Shown in pieces: positions 27,956-39,801 of a stretch of 53,824 nucleotides of DNA; position 1 is the stretch's first letter; each line of letters starts with the position of its first letter. Location of the stretch: contig PBBA01000006.1 in assembly GCA_002716405.1 (NCBI GenBank), positions 134,142-187,965 on the forward strand, given 5' to 3'. Origin of the DNA: Chloroflexota bacterium. GTDB lineage: Bacteria > Chloroflexota > Dehalococcoidia > UBA2979. The notes beneath the pieces are model-generated. The model ran no database searches and had not been told where the DNA came from. It worked only from the letters and a program-made list of their open reading frames with translations. The translations under genes and the position numbers were made by a program.

Positions 27956-30900
27956 TGGATAGTCTTTTTGGTGTTTCTTTAACCTCGATTTTATCTGGCC
28001 TCATGCTAGTCACTAGTTTAATTATTGCATTACTAATCTATATTGGTTGGCGCCATCGATTATTATTATCAATGGGATTCAGAAATGTAATACGAAGAAA
28101 AACTCAAACTACATTAATCGTAATAGGGTTAATGCTATCAACTCTTATTATAAGTGCAGCTTTCGCTACAGGAGATACTGTAGCCTATTCTGTTACCAAT
28201 GGAACATATTGGGGTTTCGGAAATGTAGATGTCATCGGAGAAGTAAAACGTGATTCTCCTGAAAGAATCCAACAAAAACACGTCGAACAAGTACGTCAAC
28301 ACTTTGCATCAAATGAGAACGTTGATGGAGTAACAGGTACCGTAAAAGCTTATGCACCTGCAATTAATCTTGATCAACTACTTTCTTCACCACAAGCTGT
28401 TCTGGTTGGTATAGACGATCTTTCATTTGAAGCCTTCGGTCCTTTACTTTCTGTATCTGGATGTGAAGAACTCAATACAAATGCATTAGAAAATATAAAT
28501 TGCCAATTAGATATTAAAAATCTAGAAAAAAATGAAGTTTATGTAACCAATCTGCTAGCTGAAGAGATACAAATATCAAAAAATGAAACTATCCGAATAT
28601 ATATTGAAAATTCACCATACGACTTCAAAGTTAAAGACATTATCCATGATAATAATATTGTTTCGCATTTTAGTAATGACGGAGGTTGGGGCGGAGTAGT
28701 AACAAACATCGAAAGCTCTCGATCTATTCTTAAAAATCCTTTACGAGTAGATGAAATACTAATTTCAGCACAGGGAGGAGTACGAGGAACATTAGACCTA
28801 ATTCCTGGAATAGAGAATGACTTTAAAGAATTAATCAAAAAAAACGACCTACCTATACGTACTGCGCAAAATAAATCTGAAGCAATTGATTTTGCTGAAC
28901 TCATCGGATCTATTTTTGTCACCTTTTTTCTTATCTTTGGACTCTTTTCTATAGCCGCAGGAATAATGCTCATCTTCTTAACTTTTGTTCTTTTGGCTGC
29001 AGAAAGAAAAGCAGAAATGGGTATGGCAAGAGCGATAGGGATGAATCGATTACAACTCACATTTGCTTTTATTGCTGAAGGTATGACCTACAACATTGTA
29101 TCTGCATTTATAGGTGCAGCTCTCGGATTAGGTGTTTCCTATGCATTGCTACAAATATTAGAATCGTTAGTGTTCGATGATTTTGGTCTCGAACTAAGCT
29201 TTCATTTTAATTGGACTGGCTTTTTTGTGGCTTATCTCCTTGGGATCGTAGTCACATTTATTACTGTTGCTTTGGCTTCATGGAGATCTGCAAACATCAA
29301 TATCGTCCGCGCAATAAGAGATATCCCTGAACCTGACTTATTAAAAAGTAAAGATACTTCATTCTCAGGATTAATAGCGGCAACAGGTGCGTCCATTTGG
29401 TATTTAATTTGGTTTGTTTTAGTTAGCCTAGGTGCAGTTCTTGTATTTTTCGGATTTATATATGGTCTCACTACATATGGAGCCAGTTTGTTAGCAGGTA
29501 TTGTAATCTCTGCATTCTACATTTGGGGCGTAACACATATAAATCATAAAAAATCAAAATTGCTCATTTTGTGGTGGATCTCTTTCAACATCATTGCCTT
29601 TATCACTTGGTTATTACTCCGGACAAAACAATGGGCAAGTAACCACCAAAATACTGGAGGATGGGCTTTATTAATGCTCCTTATTGGTTGTATTGCGGTC
29701 TATTGGGGTGGTTGGATCTCTCAACAGGCATTTGCATACACAGCTGGAATGACATTAGCTATCTTTTCCATTGCGATGATGGCAGTTCATTTCAAGGCAC
29801 AGGCTCGTTTAACTTTTACAATAGCTTCAATTATTACACTTTGGTATTGGTTATTACCTTTACCATTTTCTCTTTTTATTGAAGAGGCAACCACAAGTGG
29901 AACTGCAGAAGTGTGGCAAGATCCCGTAAATGCATTATTCAAGCTATTCGGATTAGGTCACGCTGATATATCAGGGAATATTGAGATGTTCTTTGTTTCA
30001 GGTATTTGTATTACAGCAGCAAGCACATTATTTGTGATTTTCAATGCAGATATACTTGTTAGGGTGGCTGGTTTTTTCCAGCCCATTCTTGGAGGAATTA
30101 CACCAGCAGTTCGTACTGCTATTTCATACCCGCTTGCATCCAAATTCCGAACAGGCATGACATTATCAATGTTTACATTAGTTGTGTTTAGTCTGGTAGT
30201 AATGGCCACATTAAATTATAACTTCACACAATTATTCACTGGAGAAGATGCTCAGGGTGGATTTGATATACAAATTATTGCAAACAAAAACAATTCTCTT
30301 CCTGATTTGAGAACTGAACTCATCAATCAAGGTTATGATCTCGATACCGAAATACGTTCAATTGGAAAACTACAATCACATCAATTCAAAATGAGACCGA
30401 CAGAAAAAATTAATGACAAATTTAAACGCTACCAAGTTTCTGGTATTGATAGTGACTTTATAGACAATGCTGATTTTCCTCTCTCAACATTTGCGAAAGG
30501 ATATTCAAGTGATCAGTCTGTAATGTCAGCATTAAAAAACAATAATAATTTTGCTCTTGGTAATCCTCAAATTTTTATTAGAGATGATGGTGGATTTGGG
30601 CCACCACCTGAAGGATTACAAATAGAAGGTTCTATTACCGAATTGCAAGAGACGCCTTGGGAACCTATCGCAGTAACTTTTAAAGTAGCAGATGAAAGTG
30701 AAGAACAAATTTTCTACATAATTGGTTTTGTAGAATCACCCATTATCAGCGGCACAGTACCACAATGGAATTCTTTATTCATAAATTATGAAGCATTTAG
30801 TGAAATGCATAAGAATAATTACCCTGATTCCTACTTTCTTGTAACAAATCAGCACGATGTCGAAAATACTGTTCGAATAGCAAACGATATCGAAAGATCG

Positions 30901-31374
30901 TTAATCAATAAAGGTGTTCAAGCAATTTCACTAAGTCAAAAAATTCAAGAAAGCGCAAGTACTTCTAATGCTTTTTCTTCACTATTCCAAGGTTTTATGA
31001 GCTTAGGACTTATTGTGGGGGTTGCAGCACTGGGTGTAATTGCATTTCGAACCGTAACAGAACGTAGACAACAAATAGGTATGTTACGTGCCATCGGATA
31101 TTCACGAAAACTCATCGCCTTTTCCTTTTTTCTGGAATCATCATTTATTGCTCTAACAGGAATAATACTTGGAGTATCCCTAGGGGCAGCGTTAGGATAT
31201 AACCTGATGACATCACCAGATTTTACTGATGGTACAGACATTGACGTTGTAATTCCTTGGACACGGGTGTTAATAGTTGTAGGAATTGCTTATCTCGCAA
31301 GCGCAATCATGACTATTTTACCAGCACGGAGTGCTTCAAAAGTACCAGTAGCCGAAGCGCTTCGTTATGAATAA
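27955..31374 (+). CDS. Giant FtsX/MacB-like ABC permease
   Basis: An 1139-residue permease with two FtsX domains. TM segments near 8-30 and 48-70 flank a first extracytoplasmic domain (about 70-310). FtsX domain 1 is about 315-460 (three TMs, with AERKAEMGMARAIGMNR and ASWRSANINIVRAI). About eight further TMs follow between 475 and 730, then a second extracytoplasmic domain (about 760-1000) and FtsX domain 2 (about 1005-1135, with ERRQQIGMLRAIGYSRK and the terminal SASKVPVAEALRYE). Such permeases work as mechanotransducers, moving lipids, lipoproteins or peptides on the outer face. The extra TM block in the middle is larger than in MacB. Substrate unknown. Confidence 0.9.
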   Translation: MDSLFGVSLTSILSGLMLVTSLIIALLIYIGWRHRLLLSMGFRNVIRRKTQTTLIVIGLMLSTLIISAAFATGDTVAYSVTNGTYWGFGNVDVIGEVKRDSPERIQQKHVEQVRQHFASNENVDGVTGTVKAYAPAINLDQLLSSPQAVLVGIDDLSFEAFGPLLSVSGCEELNTNALENINCQLDIKNLEKNEVYVTNLLAEEIQISKNETIRIYIENSPYDFKVKDIIHDNNIVSHFSNDGGWGGVVTNIESSRSILKNPLRVDEILISAQGGVRGTLDLIPGIENDFKELIKKNDLPIRTAQNKSEAIDFAELIGSIFVTFFLIFGLFSIAAGIMLIFLTFVLLAAERKAEMGMARAIGMNRLQLTFAFIAEGMTYNIVSAFIGAALGLGVSYALLQILESLVFDDFGLELSFHFNWTGFFVAYLLGIVVTFITVALASWRSANINIVRAIRDIPEPDLLKSKDTSFSGLIAATGASIWYLIWFVLVSLGAVLVFFGFIYGLTTYGASLLAGIVISAFYIWGVTHINHKKSKLLILWWISFNIIAFITWLLLRTKQWASNHQNTGGWALLMLLIGCIAVYWGGWISQQAFAYTAGMTLAIFSIAMMAVHFKAQARLTFTIASIITLWYWLLPLPFSLFIEEATTSGTAEVWQDPVNALFKLFGLGHADISGNIEMFFVSGICITAASTLFVIFNADILVRVAGFFQPILGGITPAVRTAISYPLASKFRTGMTLSMFTLVVFSLVVMATLNYNFTQLFTGEDAQGGFDIQIIANKNNSLPDLRTELINQGYDLDTEIRSIGKLQSHQFKMRPTEKINDKFKRYQVSGIDSDFIDNADFPLSTFAKGYSSDQSVMSALKNNNNFALGNPQIFIRDDGGFGPPPEGLQIEGSITELQETPWEPIAVTFKVADESEEQIFYIIGFVESPIISGTVPQWNSLFINYEAFSEMHKNNYPDSYFLVTNQHDVENTVRIANDIERSLINKGVQAISLSQKIQESASTSNAFSSLFQGFMSLGLIVGVAALGVIAFRTVTERRQQIGMLRAIGYSRKLIAFSFFLESSFIALTGIILGVSLGAALGYNLMTSPDFTDGTDIDVVIPWTRVLIVVGIAYLASAIMTILPARSASKVPVAEALRYE

Positions 31375-31382
31375 TGTATTGA

Positions 31383-32825
31383 CTAAATCGGTGCAGGTAG
31401 AACGCTAGATCCCATTAAATATTCATCAATATGGTGAGCCGCACTTCTTCCTTCTGCTATTGCCCAAACAATTAGTGATTGTCCTCGAGTCATATCACCA
31501 GCGGTAAAAACTCCATCAATACTAGTCATTTTATTTTCATCAGCCCAAATATTTCCACGATCAGTTAATTTCACACCAAGTTCATTAACTAAACCGTTTC
31601 TCTCAGGACCAACAAAACCCATAGCTAGCAGTAATAAATCTACTTCAACTTCGAATTCAGAATCTGGTATTTCTTTTAACTGCATACGACCATCTTCAAA
31701 AGTCATTTCAACGCGAACAGCATGCAGTTTTTTTAAAATACCATTCTCACCAGAAAGATGTTTTGTCAAAATACTGTAATCACGTACTCCACCTTCTTCA
31801 TGAGCTGAAGAAACACGGTAAATATTTGGCCATGTAGGCCAAGGATTATCATTTGACCTTTCATCGGGTGGGCGAGGAAGTAATTCATACTGCAGTATCT
31901 GCGAAGCACCTTGACGAATAGCAGTACCTAAACAATCTGCTCCAGTATCACCACCACCAAGAATAATAACCTTTTTGTCTTCCGCAGAAATAAAATCATC
32001 AGACTTTATATCATCTCCAGCATTGACCTTATTTTGTAAGGGCAAGTACGTCATCGCAGGATATACACCTTGTAATTCTCTACCTGGTACCTCTAGATCT
32101 CTAGCAACAGTCGATCCACCCGCCAAACAAATTGCATCGAATTCATTTGTAAGTGTTTCGACGTCTACATCTACTCCAACATTTGTAGAAACTTTAAAAA
32201 TTACACCCTCTTGTTCCATTTGATTGAGTCGACGGTCAATGAATTCTTTTTGCATCTTAAAATCAGGTATGCCGTATCGGAGTAAACCACCAATCCTATC
32301 TTCTCTTTCGAAAACTGTAACTGTATGCCCAGCACGAGCTAGTTGTTGTGCAGTTGCCAGGCCGGCAGGTCCAGAACCTACTATAGCAACAGATTTACCA
32401 GTTTTCTTTAGAGCAGGTTCAGGTTTAATCCATCCTTCCGCAAAGGCATGTTCAATAATTTCAATTTCAACTTGCTTAATTGTTACAGGATCTTGGTTAA
32501 TCCCCAATACACATGATGCCTCACAAGGTGCGGGACATAATCGTCCAGTAAATTCAGGGAAATTGTTTGTCGCATGCAATCGTTCAAGAGCATCTTCCCA
32601 TTTATTTTTATAAACTTGATCATTCCAATCAGGTATCATATTCCCTAATGGGCATCCTTGATGACAAAATGGAATACCACAATCCATACAGCGAGCTGCT
32701 TGCGCTTGTAATGAAACAACTGGGAACTCTTCGTATACTTCCAGCCAATCATTAACACGTGATTTAACTGGTCTACGCGAAGGGGTTTCACGAGAAAATT
32801 CCAAAAATCCTGTTGGTTTAGCCAT
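31383..32825 (-). CDS. gltD: Glutamate synthase, small (beta) subunit
   Basis: A 480-residue NADPH-oxidising subunit that passes electrons to GltB. C46, C49, C54 and C58 in [13 protein letters not shown] and a second group ([10 protein letters not shown]) bind two [4Fe-4S] clusters. The FAD site is [18 protein letters not shown] and the NADPH site lies near [11 protein letters not shown]. It follows gltB, and its start overlaps the gltB stop by 8 bases, so it is translationally coupled. The gene ends 9 bases from the convergent ABC permease. Confidence 0.96.
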   Translation of the reverse strand: MAKPTGFLEFSRETPSRRPVKSRVNDWLEVYEEFPVVSLQAQAARCMDCGIPFCHQGCPLGNMIPDWNDQVYKNKWEDALERLHATNNFPEFTGRLCPAPCEASCVLGINQDPVTIKQVEIEIIEHAFAEGWIKPEPALKKTGKSVAIVGSGPAGLATAQQLARAGHTVTVFEREDRIGGLLRYGIPDFKMQKEFIDRRLNQMEQEGVIFKVSTNVGVDVDVETLTNEFDAICLAGGSTVARDLEVPGRELQGVYPAMTYLPLQNKVNAGDDIKSDDFISAEDKKVIILGGGDTGADCLGTAIRQGASQILQYELLPRPPDERSNDNPWPTWPNIYRVSSAHEEGGVRDYSILTKHLSGENGILKKLHAVRVEMTFEDGRMQLKEIPDSEFEVEVDLLLLAMGFVGPERNGLVNELGVKLTDRGNIWADENKMTSIDGVFTAGDMTRGQSLIVWAIAEGRSAAHHIDEYLMGSSVLPAPI

Positions 32826-35800
32826 TGGTTAGAGATACCCCTTCAGCTTCATTTTCCTTCGCGGCTGCTAGTTCATTTAATACGCGACGATATTCTAAAG
32901 GCATTACCTTAACAAATGACTCAGCAATTTTAGGCCATTGGTTCAAAATATCTTTTGCTACTGTGCTTTCAGTGTATTCTGAATGTCTCTTAAGCAAACC
33001 TCTAACAAGCTCCAGATCTTCTGGTTCATCTAGTTTCTCTAATCCAATCATCTCCATATTACATCGCGATGCGAAGTCATTATCGGGGTCATAAACGTAT
33101 GCAATACCCCCACTCATACCAGCACCAAAATTCCTACCTGTTTTACCAATGATGACCACGCGTCCTCCAGTCATATATTCACATGCATGATCACCGGTAC
33201 CTTCAACAACTGCGAATGCACCACTGTTTCTAACTGCAAAACGTTCTCCTGCAATACCGCGAAAAAATGCAGAACCACTTGTAGCACCATAAAGAGCTAC
33301 ATTTCCGATAATTATGTTTTCTTCAGGTATAAAAGTAGCTTCTACGGGAGGGTAAACAATAATTCTTCCACCGGAAAGACCTTTCCCTACATAATCATTC
33401 GTATCACCTTCCAAGTTTAAAGTGATACCTGAGGGAATAAAAGCACCAAAACTTTGTCCAGCAGAACCTTTAAAATGAATGTCTATAGTGTCATCAGGTA
33501 ATCCGATATTACCATATTTTAGACTAATTTCACTTCCCAAAATTGTCCCGACTGTACGGTTACGATTAGTTATCGGCAATGTTAGTGATATATTTTTTCC
33601 TTCATCTAATGCAGGCTTTGCTAGTAAGAGTAATTCTTGATCTAAAGCTTCTTCTAGCCCATGATCTTGTTCAATAACGCAATATGTAGCAACAGTCTCT
33701 GGCATTTCAGGACGATATAGAATGGGAGATAAATCTAAACCACTCGCCTTCCAATGCTCAACAGCATCTCGCATATCAAGTAAATCACTACGTCCTATCA
33801 TCTCATCAAAACTACGAAAACCTAAAGCAGCCATATATTCGCGAATTTCTTCAGCAATAAATTTAAAAAAGTTAACTACATGGTCTGCCTGACCTTCAAA
33901 TCTTTCTCGCAACTGAGGATTTTGAGTAGCTATTCCTACGGGACAAGTATCCAAATGACAAACTCGCATCATCACACAACCCATTACGACCAATGGTGCA
34001 GTTGCAAATCCAAATTCTTCTGCACCTAATAAAGCACCAATAATAACGTCACGTCCAGTTTTAAGTTGACCATCAACTTCTACTGTAATTCGATCGCGCA
34101 ATTTATTTAAAACCAAAGTCTGTTGAGTTTCAGCTAATCCTAATTCCCATGGGAGCCCCGCATGCTTTAAAGAAGTTAATGGGCTCGCGCCAGTACCACC
34201 ATCATGACCACTAATAAGTACAACATCGGATTTTGCTTTAGCGACACCAGCAGCAACAGTACCTACACCAACCTCAGCTACTAACTTAACTGAAATTCTC
34301 GCATACCTATTAGCATTTTTTAAATCATGAATTAACTGAGCTAGATCTTCAATAGAGTAAATATCATGATGAGGTGGAGGGCTGATTAGTGGTACACCAG
34401 GGGTAGAATTTCTAACATCAGCAATCCATGGATATACCTTATGGCCAGGTAATTGTCCGCCTTCACCGGGCTTAGCTCCCTGAGCCATTTTTATTTGAAT
34501 TTCATCAGAATTCACCAAATATTCACTCGTCACACCAAATCTACCAGAAGCAACTTGTTTAATTGCACTACGGCGCAAATCTCCATTTTCATCAGGAGTA
34601 AAACGCCTTCTGTCTTCGCCACCTTCACCTGTATTACTTTTCCCACCTATACGATTCATTGCGATAGCAAGTGTTTCATGAGCTTCAGCGCTAATAGAAC
34701 CATAAGACATAGCGCCAGTCTTAAAGCGCTTATAGATCTCCTCAGCTGATTCAACTTCGTCTAATGGTATAGGAGTAACGTTAGTTTTTAATTCAAACAA
34801 ACCACGTAACGTTGACATATTTGTACTCTGCTCATCTACCATTTTTGTGTATTCTCGAAAAATATCTTCACGGTCAGATTTAGTAGCATGTTGCAGTTTA
34901 AAAACCGTGTCAGGGTTGAATAAATGAAATTCGCCATCTCTTCTCCATTGATATTGACCACCCCACTCAAGAAAATTTATTCCACCTTCACGTTGTGGGA
35001 ATGCTGTCCTATGTCGTAAGAGTGTCTCTTCACCGACTTTTTCAATACCAACTCCACCAATTCTAGATGCTGTTTTAGTAAAGTATTTTTCAACAAATTG
35101 AGAACCCAGACCAATGGCTTCAAAGATCTGAGCCCCCCTATAAGCCTGGACTGTAGAGATGCCCATCTTTGACATTACTTTAACTACACCTTTTTTCACT
35201 GCTTTAAGGTAATGTTCTTTAGCATCTTCTTCAGTAATTTCAGAACTTACATACCCTTCATCATGCAAACGTGAAATAGAGTCAATAGCCAAATAAGGAT
35301 TGACTGCGTTCGCGCCATATCCTAATAACAATGCAAAATGATGGACTTCACGAGCTTCTGCTGTTTCGATTACAATCCCAACTTTGGTGCGTTTTTTCTC
35401 TCTGACTAAATAGTGATGTAAGCCTGCAACAGCTAGAAGAGAAGGAATAGGTGCAAAATCTCGACTTGTTTTTCTATCGGAAAGCACTAATATGCTTGCA
35501 CCGCTTTCTATAGCCTTCTCAGCTGCGGAGAACACCTTTTCCATACCCGCAGTTAAGTTATCCCCTCCACCAGTTGCATCGAAAAGTATCGGAATTTCAG
35601 TAGTTTTAAATCGCTGATCGGTATTCAAATGAATAATTTTTTGCATTTGGTAATTACTTAAAATAGGACTAGATAGCTTTACCAAGTCAATTTCTGGGAA
35701 ATTTTGATCAAGTAAATTTCCTTCAGGGCCAAGTAATGTATCAACAGCAGTCACTAATTCTTCACGTATAGCATCAAGTGGTGGGTTAGTAACTTGAGCA

Positions 35801-37380
35801 AATAATTGCTGAAAATAGTTGAATAAAAGCTGAGACTGATTAGACAATACTGCTAATGGAGTATCTGTACCCATAGAGCCAATCGACTCTTCACTATTAG
35901 TCATCATCGGCCCGAGGATATATTTTAAGTCTTCAACCGTATATCCAAATGCTAACTGTAAAGTCTCAATGGAGAGGCCTTTAGGAGAAGGGCCTGTTTC
36001 AGAGATATCATCTGAAAAATTATCAATATGATGTAAATGATTATCATTCCATTCACCAAATGGTTTTGAGGAGGCTAAATCTAATTTTAGTTCTTCATCG
36101 TCTATAATTCTTTCTTCTTCGAGGCTAACTAAAAACATCTTTCCAGGTTGTAAACGACCTTTTCGCAACACACGTTCTGGCTCAAAAGGTAAAGCTCCTA
36201 CTTCAGAGGCCATCAATACTAAATCATCTTTGGTCACAACATAACGAGAAGGTCGCAGACCATTACGATCAAGAACTGCGCCTATAGTTTTGCCATCTGT
36301 AAATGCCACAGATGCGGGTCCATCCCATGGTTCCATAACTGTTGAATGATATTCATAAAAATCAACTTTTTCTTTAGGCATTGATTCATGACCATTCCAA
36401 GCTTCAGGAATAAGCATCATCATCGCATTCGCTAAAGACCATCCAGATTGAACAAGCAATTCAAGTGCATTATCAAGAATCGCAGTATCACTGCCTTCTT
36501 CATCAATAACTGGAATAATTTTAGAAATATCTTCAAAAAATGGAGACTCAAACAATGCCTCTCTAGCTTTCATCCAGTTAGAATTACCACGAACAGTATT
36601 GATTTCTCCATTGTGAGAAATCATTCTATATGGATGTGCGAGTTTCCAACTTGGAAAGGTGTTTGTACTAAAACGTGAATGAAACATAGCAAGGGAACTA
36701 ATTAACCGTTCATCACCTAAATCAGGGAAATAATCACCAAGCTGAATAGGAGTCAACATCCCTTTATAAATCAAGGTTCTAGAAGAAAGACTAGGAAAAT
36801 AACAAAGATCGCTATCTATTTCTAGATTAGTAATTTCTTTTTCAAATACTTTTCGTAAAACATAAAGTTTTCTTTCGAACTCATCCTGTGATTGTAATTT
36901 TGCACTACTTGACACAAATGCTTGAATTTGCGAAGGTTCTGCAGCTAACGCTGTAGCACCAATATCAGCACCTTGAGCATTTGTAGGAACTAAGCGCCAT
37001 CCCAAGACATTCATATTTTCTTGGACTGCTACTTGAGAAAAAAGTTCTTGAATTTGCTTATATGACTTTTCATCTTTAGGCAAAAATAAATTCCCAACTC
37101 CATACTCGCCTGCAGGAGGAAGATCAATATCCAATGCCTTACATTCATCTTGAAAAAATTGATCAGGAACTTGAATCAATATACCAGCACCATCACCAGT
37201 ATTTTCTTCACAACCACATGCCCCTCTATGGTCTAGGTTTCTCAATGCGAGAAGTGCATTTTGTATTAAATCATGTGTTTTTTTACCTTTTATATGTGCT
37301 AAAAAACCAACACCACAAGCATCATGTTCATATTCAGAACAGTAAAGTCCTTGTGTTCCAGAATTCTTCAGATCAACCAT
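32818..37380 (-). CDS. gltB: Glutamate synthase, large (alpha) subunit
   Basis: A 1520-residue subunit that makes two glutamates from glutamine and 2-oxoglutarate. The ATG at 37380 (with GAGGG upstream) is chosen over the first in-frame start at 37398. Cleavage of a 21-residue propeptide would expose the amidotransferase nucleophile C22 (DACGVGF). The glutaminase domain is followed by the central domain, the FMN/synthase barrel ([20 protein letters not shown]) and the 3Fe-4S loop ([13 protein letters not shown]), then the C-terminal GXGXG beta-helix ([19 protein letters not shown]). With GltD this is the main ammonia-assimilation route visible here. Confidence 0.97.
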   Translation of the reverse strand: MVDLKNSGTQGLYCSEYEHDACGVGFLAHIKGKKTHDLIQNALLALRNLDHRGACGCEENTGDGAGILIQVPDQFFQDECKALDIDLPPAGEYGVGNLFLPKDEKSYKQIQELFSQVAVQENMNVLGWRLVPTNAQGADIGATALAAEPSQIQAFVSSSAKLQSQDEFERKLYVLRKVFEKEITNLEIDSDLCYFPSLSSRTLIYKGMLTPIQLGDYFPDLGDERLISSLAMFHSRFSTNTFPSWKLAHPYRMISHNGEINTVRGNSNWMKAREALFESPFFEDISKIIPVIDEEGSDTAILDNALELLVQSGWSLANAMMMLIPEAWNGHESMPKEKVDFYEYHSTVMEPWDGPASVAFTDGKTIGAVLDRNGLRPSRYVVTKDDLVLMASEVGALPFEPERVLRKGRLQPGKMFLVSLEEERIIDDEELKLDLASSKPFGEWNDNHLHHIDNFSDDISETGPSPKGLSIETLQLAFGYTVEDLKYILGPMMTNSEESIGSMGTDTPLAVLSNQSQLLFNYFQQLFAQVTNPPLDAIREELVTAVDTLLGPEGNLLDQNFPEIDLVKLSSPILSNYQMQKIIHLNTDQRFKTTEIPILFDATGGGDNLTAGMEKVFSAAEKAIESGASILVLSDRKTSRDFAPIPSLLAVAGLHHYLVREKKRTKVGIVIETAEAREVHHFALLLGYGANAVNPYLAIDSISRLHDEGYVSSEITEEDAKEHYLKAVKKGVVKVMSKMGISTVQAYRGAQIFEAIGLGSQFVEKYFTKTASRIGGVGIEKVGEETLLRHRTAFPQREGGINFLEWGGQYQWRRDGEFHLFNPDTVFKLQHATKSDREDIFREYTKMVDEQSTNMSTLRGLFELKTNVTPIPLDEVESAEEIYKRFKTGAMSYGSISAEAHETLAIAMNRIGGKSNTGEGGEDRRRFTPDENGDLRRSAIKQVASGRFGVTSEYLVNSDEIQIKMAQGAKPGEGGQLPGHKVYPWIADVRNSTPGVPLISPPPHHDIYSIEDLAQLIHDLKNANRYARISVKLVAEVGVGTVAAGVAKAKSDVVLISGHDGGTGASPLTSLKHAGLPWELGLAETQQTLVLNKLRDRITVEVDGQLKTGRDVIIGALLGAEEFGFATAPLVVMGCVMMRVCHLDTCPVGIATQNPQLRERFEGQADHVVNFFKFIAEEIREYMAALGFRSFDEMIGRSDLLDMRDAVEHWKASGLDLSPILYRPEMPETVATYCVIEQDHGLEEALDQELLLLAKPALDEGKNISLTLPITNRNRTVGTILGSEISLKYGNIGLPDDTIDIHFKGSAGQSFGAFIPSGITLNLEGDTNDYVGKGLSGGRIIVYPPVEATFIPEENIIIGNVALYGATSGSAFFRGIAGERFAVRNSGAFAVVEGTGDHACEYMTGGRVVIIGKTGRNFGAGMSGGIAYVYDPDNDFASRCNMEMIGLEKLDEPEDLELVRGLLKRHSEYTESTVAKDILNQWPKIAESFVKVMPLEYRRVLNELAAAKENEAEGVSLTNG

Positions 37381-37542
37381 ACAAGCCCTCAAAAGCACTT
37401 TTTTTTAACAAAAAATATATTTTCTTGAACTGAAAAAGATAACACATGATCGATAATTGGTGCATTATTTTGCGCTATTAATCACAAAGTGGTGAGTTTA
37501 TATGAATGAATCACAAAAAATTCTGTGGTCTAAATAGATATT

Positions 37543-38781
37543 TCACCCAAGATCTACTGGTGGTCGAAAGTTACTAACGATCTCATTCTGCAAAAGATCT
37601 TCAATTTCAGATTGATTCAGTTTCAAAAATTCTTTCAAAATATCTTCCGTATCTTGTCCCATGTCTGGGGAGGTACCTTTTATTCCGCCAGGGGTCCTAG
37701 ATAACTTAATCGGAGTATTAGTCAAAGGTATATTGCCTATAGTGTGATGCGGAACATCAATAAACATATTTCGACTCTTTACCTGGTCCATTTTTGTAAC
37801 AGTGGGAATATCGTTTAAAGGGCCACAAGGAATACCAAATTTACTCAGTGCACTCACCCAATCTTGAGTATTTTTTGTCAAAAAAGCTTTCGAAAGAAGA
37901 GGTTCCAGTACACCATGGTTCCTTGAACGAGCTTGTGCTGTAGAAAATCTTTCATCGTCTATAAGTTCAGGTACGTCAAGTTCAGCGCATAACAAAGCCC
38001 ACTGATTAGGTACTCCCCAAGCAAGAGCCAATACTAAATATCCATCCAGAGTTGCGAATGCTTGAAAAGGAACTGCTGTTGGATGTCTTGTACCTAATTT
38101 TTCAGGAATTTCTCCAGTAACGTGGTAGCGCATATAGGCATTTTCTAAAATTGCTATTTGGCTATCTAACATAGAAATATCTATCAATTGCCCTTTCCCA
38201 GATCTTTCTCGCTCATGCACAGCAGATAAAATGCCAATAGCACAATATAATCCTGCTGTAACATCTGCGAGAGATAATCCAGGGCGTACTGGAGTTCCAC
38301 CATGTTCGCCGGTTATGGACATTACGCCGCCTGCACCTTGCACAATAACATCAAGAGCAGGAAGTTCACTCATTACTCCAGTTTGTCCATATCCTGAAAT
38401 GGCAGCATAAATCAAACGATCATTAATTTCTGACAGATCGCTATAACCCAACCCCAGTTTTGACATCACGCCAGGGGTAAAATTTTCTACTAATACATCT
38501 ACTTCTTTTACTAATTCCTTAAAAATATCTTTCCCAGAATCTAATTTCAAATTCACAGATATTGAACGTTTACCTCTGTTCACAGAGAAAAAATATCCGG
38601 ATTCACCATCCACTAGAGGGCCTGTAGTCCGTGATACATCACCGTAAGGTGGTCTTTCAACTTTAATAACATCAGCACCTAAATCAGACAGGGTCATTGT
38701 CGCAAAAGGACCAGATAAAACCCACGTCAAATCAAGAACTTTTAAGTCCTTAAGAGGACCTTCTGTTGGAAGACTCGGCAT
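37543..38781 (-). CDS. CaiB/BaiF family (class III) CoA-transferase
   Basis: A 412-residue family III CoA-transferase that moves CoA between carboxylic acids by an Asp-thioester intermediate. The catalytic Asp is D173 (PGLSLADVTAGLY). Other family marks are the N-terminal LDLTWVLSGPFATM, GADVIKVERP, NRGKRSI, ENFTPGVM and the later GIPCGP. The formyl-CoA transferase (Frc) branch is plausible because an oxalyl-CoA decarboxylase-like enzyme lies nearby, but substrates are not decided by sequence. GAGGTGAGG precedes the ATG. It is 19 bases after the EamA gene on the same strand. Confidence 0.92.
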   Translation of the reverse strand: MPSLPTEGPLKDLKVLDLTWVLSGPFATMTLSDLGADVIKVERPPYGDVSRTTGPLVDGESGYFFSVNRGKRSISVNLKLDSGKDIFKELVKEVDVLVENFTPGVMSKLGLGYSDLSEINDRLIYAAISGYGQTGVMSELPALDVIVQGAGGVMSITGEHGGTPVRPGLSLADVTAGLYCAIGILSAVHERERSGKGQLIDISMLDSQIAILENAYMRYHVTGEIPEKLGTRHPTAVPFQAFATLDGYLVLALAWGVPNQWALLCAELDVPELIDDERFSTAQARSRNHGVLEPLLSKAFLTKNTQDWVSALSKFGIPCGPLNDIPTVTKMDQVKSRNMFIDVPHHTIGNIPLTNTPIKLSRTPGGIKGTSPDMGQDTEDILKEFLKLNQSEIEDLLQNEIVSNFRPPVDLG

Positions 38782-38800
38782 ACCTCACCTCGATAATTAT

Positions 38801-39703
38801 TCATATGCATATTTTTTTATCATTGGATAGTACAGCACGATTTCTAATTGCAACATACACGCCACTAACAATAATTAAAGCACCTAACACTTCAAAGAAT
38901 GTCGGAATTTCATCAAGCAAAACTACTGCAAGTAAAGACGCCCCAATTGGTTCACAAACAATTGCAATCCCGACTATTGCCGCAGGGAATACGCCTAATG
39001 TCCAATTAATAGTCGTATGACCGATCAATTGAGGGAGTACGACAATTCCAATCAATGCCCAATATGAACTAGGAGAAACCGTAACAAATTGAACATCAGA
39101 AAATATAAACACAAAACTTATAAATAATGTGGCCAAACCATACACAATGGCACTATAACCAAAAGTTGAGAATTGTTTACGCATAGCTCTGCTAATAACT
39201 AAAAATATACTGAAAAATATACCTCCCATAAGGGCGAGAAAATTGCCCAGTAATGAGTTATGCAAACTAGTATCCATACCAGTCATAATTAATGTTCCAA
39301 AGACTGCAATCACAGTTCCAAAAACTAGGCTTCTACCAAATGGCTCTTTTAGAAAAAAATATGCACCGAAGCCAACAAATATTGGATGCAGTGTTACCAA
39401 TACGACAGATATTATAATCGAAGTATGCTTCAAAGATTCAGTCCAAAACCAAAAATGAGCACCTAGCGATATCCCAGCTAGTACAAGAAGGAAATTGGTA
39501 CTTCGAGTAAAACTATAATTATTTTCCTCTTTTCGATGCCAAGACAAAAAAAACATAATCAAAAAAGCAAATCCTAGCCTTACAAATACTATAACCAATA
39601 CAGGGATAGGAAATGCTAGTCGTATTAACGGACCACTCCAAGAAATTGCAAAAATACTCAATCCAAGTAAAAGCCAGTCATTATGTGTTGGATTCTTTAT
39701 CAA
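38801..39703 (-). CDS. EamA/DMT-superfamily transporter
   Basis: A 300-residue, ten-TM drug/metabolite transporter formed of two EamA repeats. The second repeat begins near residue 150, and the ends of both carry the family's proline-rich helix (VLVTLHPIFVGFGAYF; IVCEPIGASLLAVVLL). TTG start with GGGA upstream. Probably moves a small organic metabolite. It precedes the CoA-transferase in the same direction and is divergent from the M20 peptidase. Confidence 0.86.
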   Translation of the reverse strand: MIKNPTHNDWLLLGLSIFAISWSGPLIRLAFPIPVLVIVFVRLGFAFLIMFFLSWHRKEENNYSFTRSTNFLLVLAGISLGAHFWFWTESLKHTSIIISVVLVTLHPIFVGFGAYFFLKEPFGRSLVFGTVIAVFGTLIMTGMDTSLHNSLLGNFLALMGGIFFSIFLVISRAMRKQFSTFGYSAIVYGLATLFISFVFIFSDVQFVTVSPSSYWALIGIVVLPQLIGHTTINWTLGVFPAAIVGIAIVCEPIGASLLAVVLLDEIPTFFEVLGALIIVSGVYVAIRNRAVLSNDKKICI

Positions 39704-39801
39704 TTTCGTATTCCCATCTAGTAAAATTACAGATAGTCTTATTTTATAAGAAATGCAATTTGAGAATAGCTGATTATAAACACACTAGAAGGCGGCATAA
39801 T

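Noticed and set aside
39613-39801. 63-residue extension of the M20 peptidase overlapping the EamA gene
   Set aside because: It would run antisense into EamA coding sequence; ATG 39802 with GAAGGCGG is the clear start.
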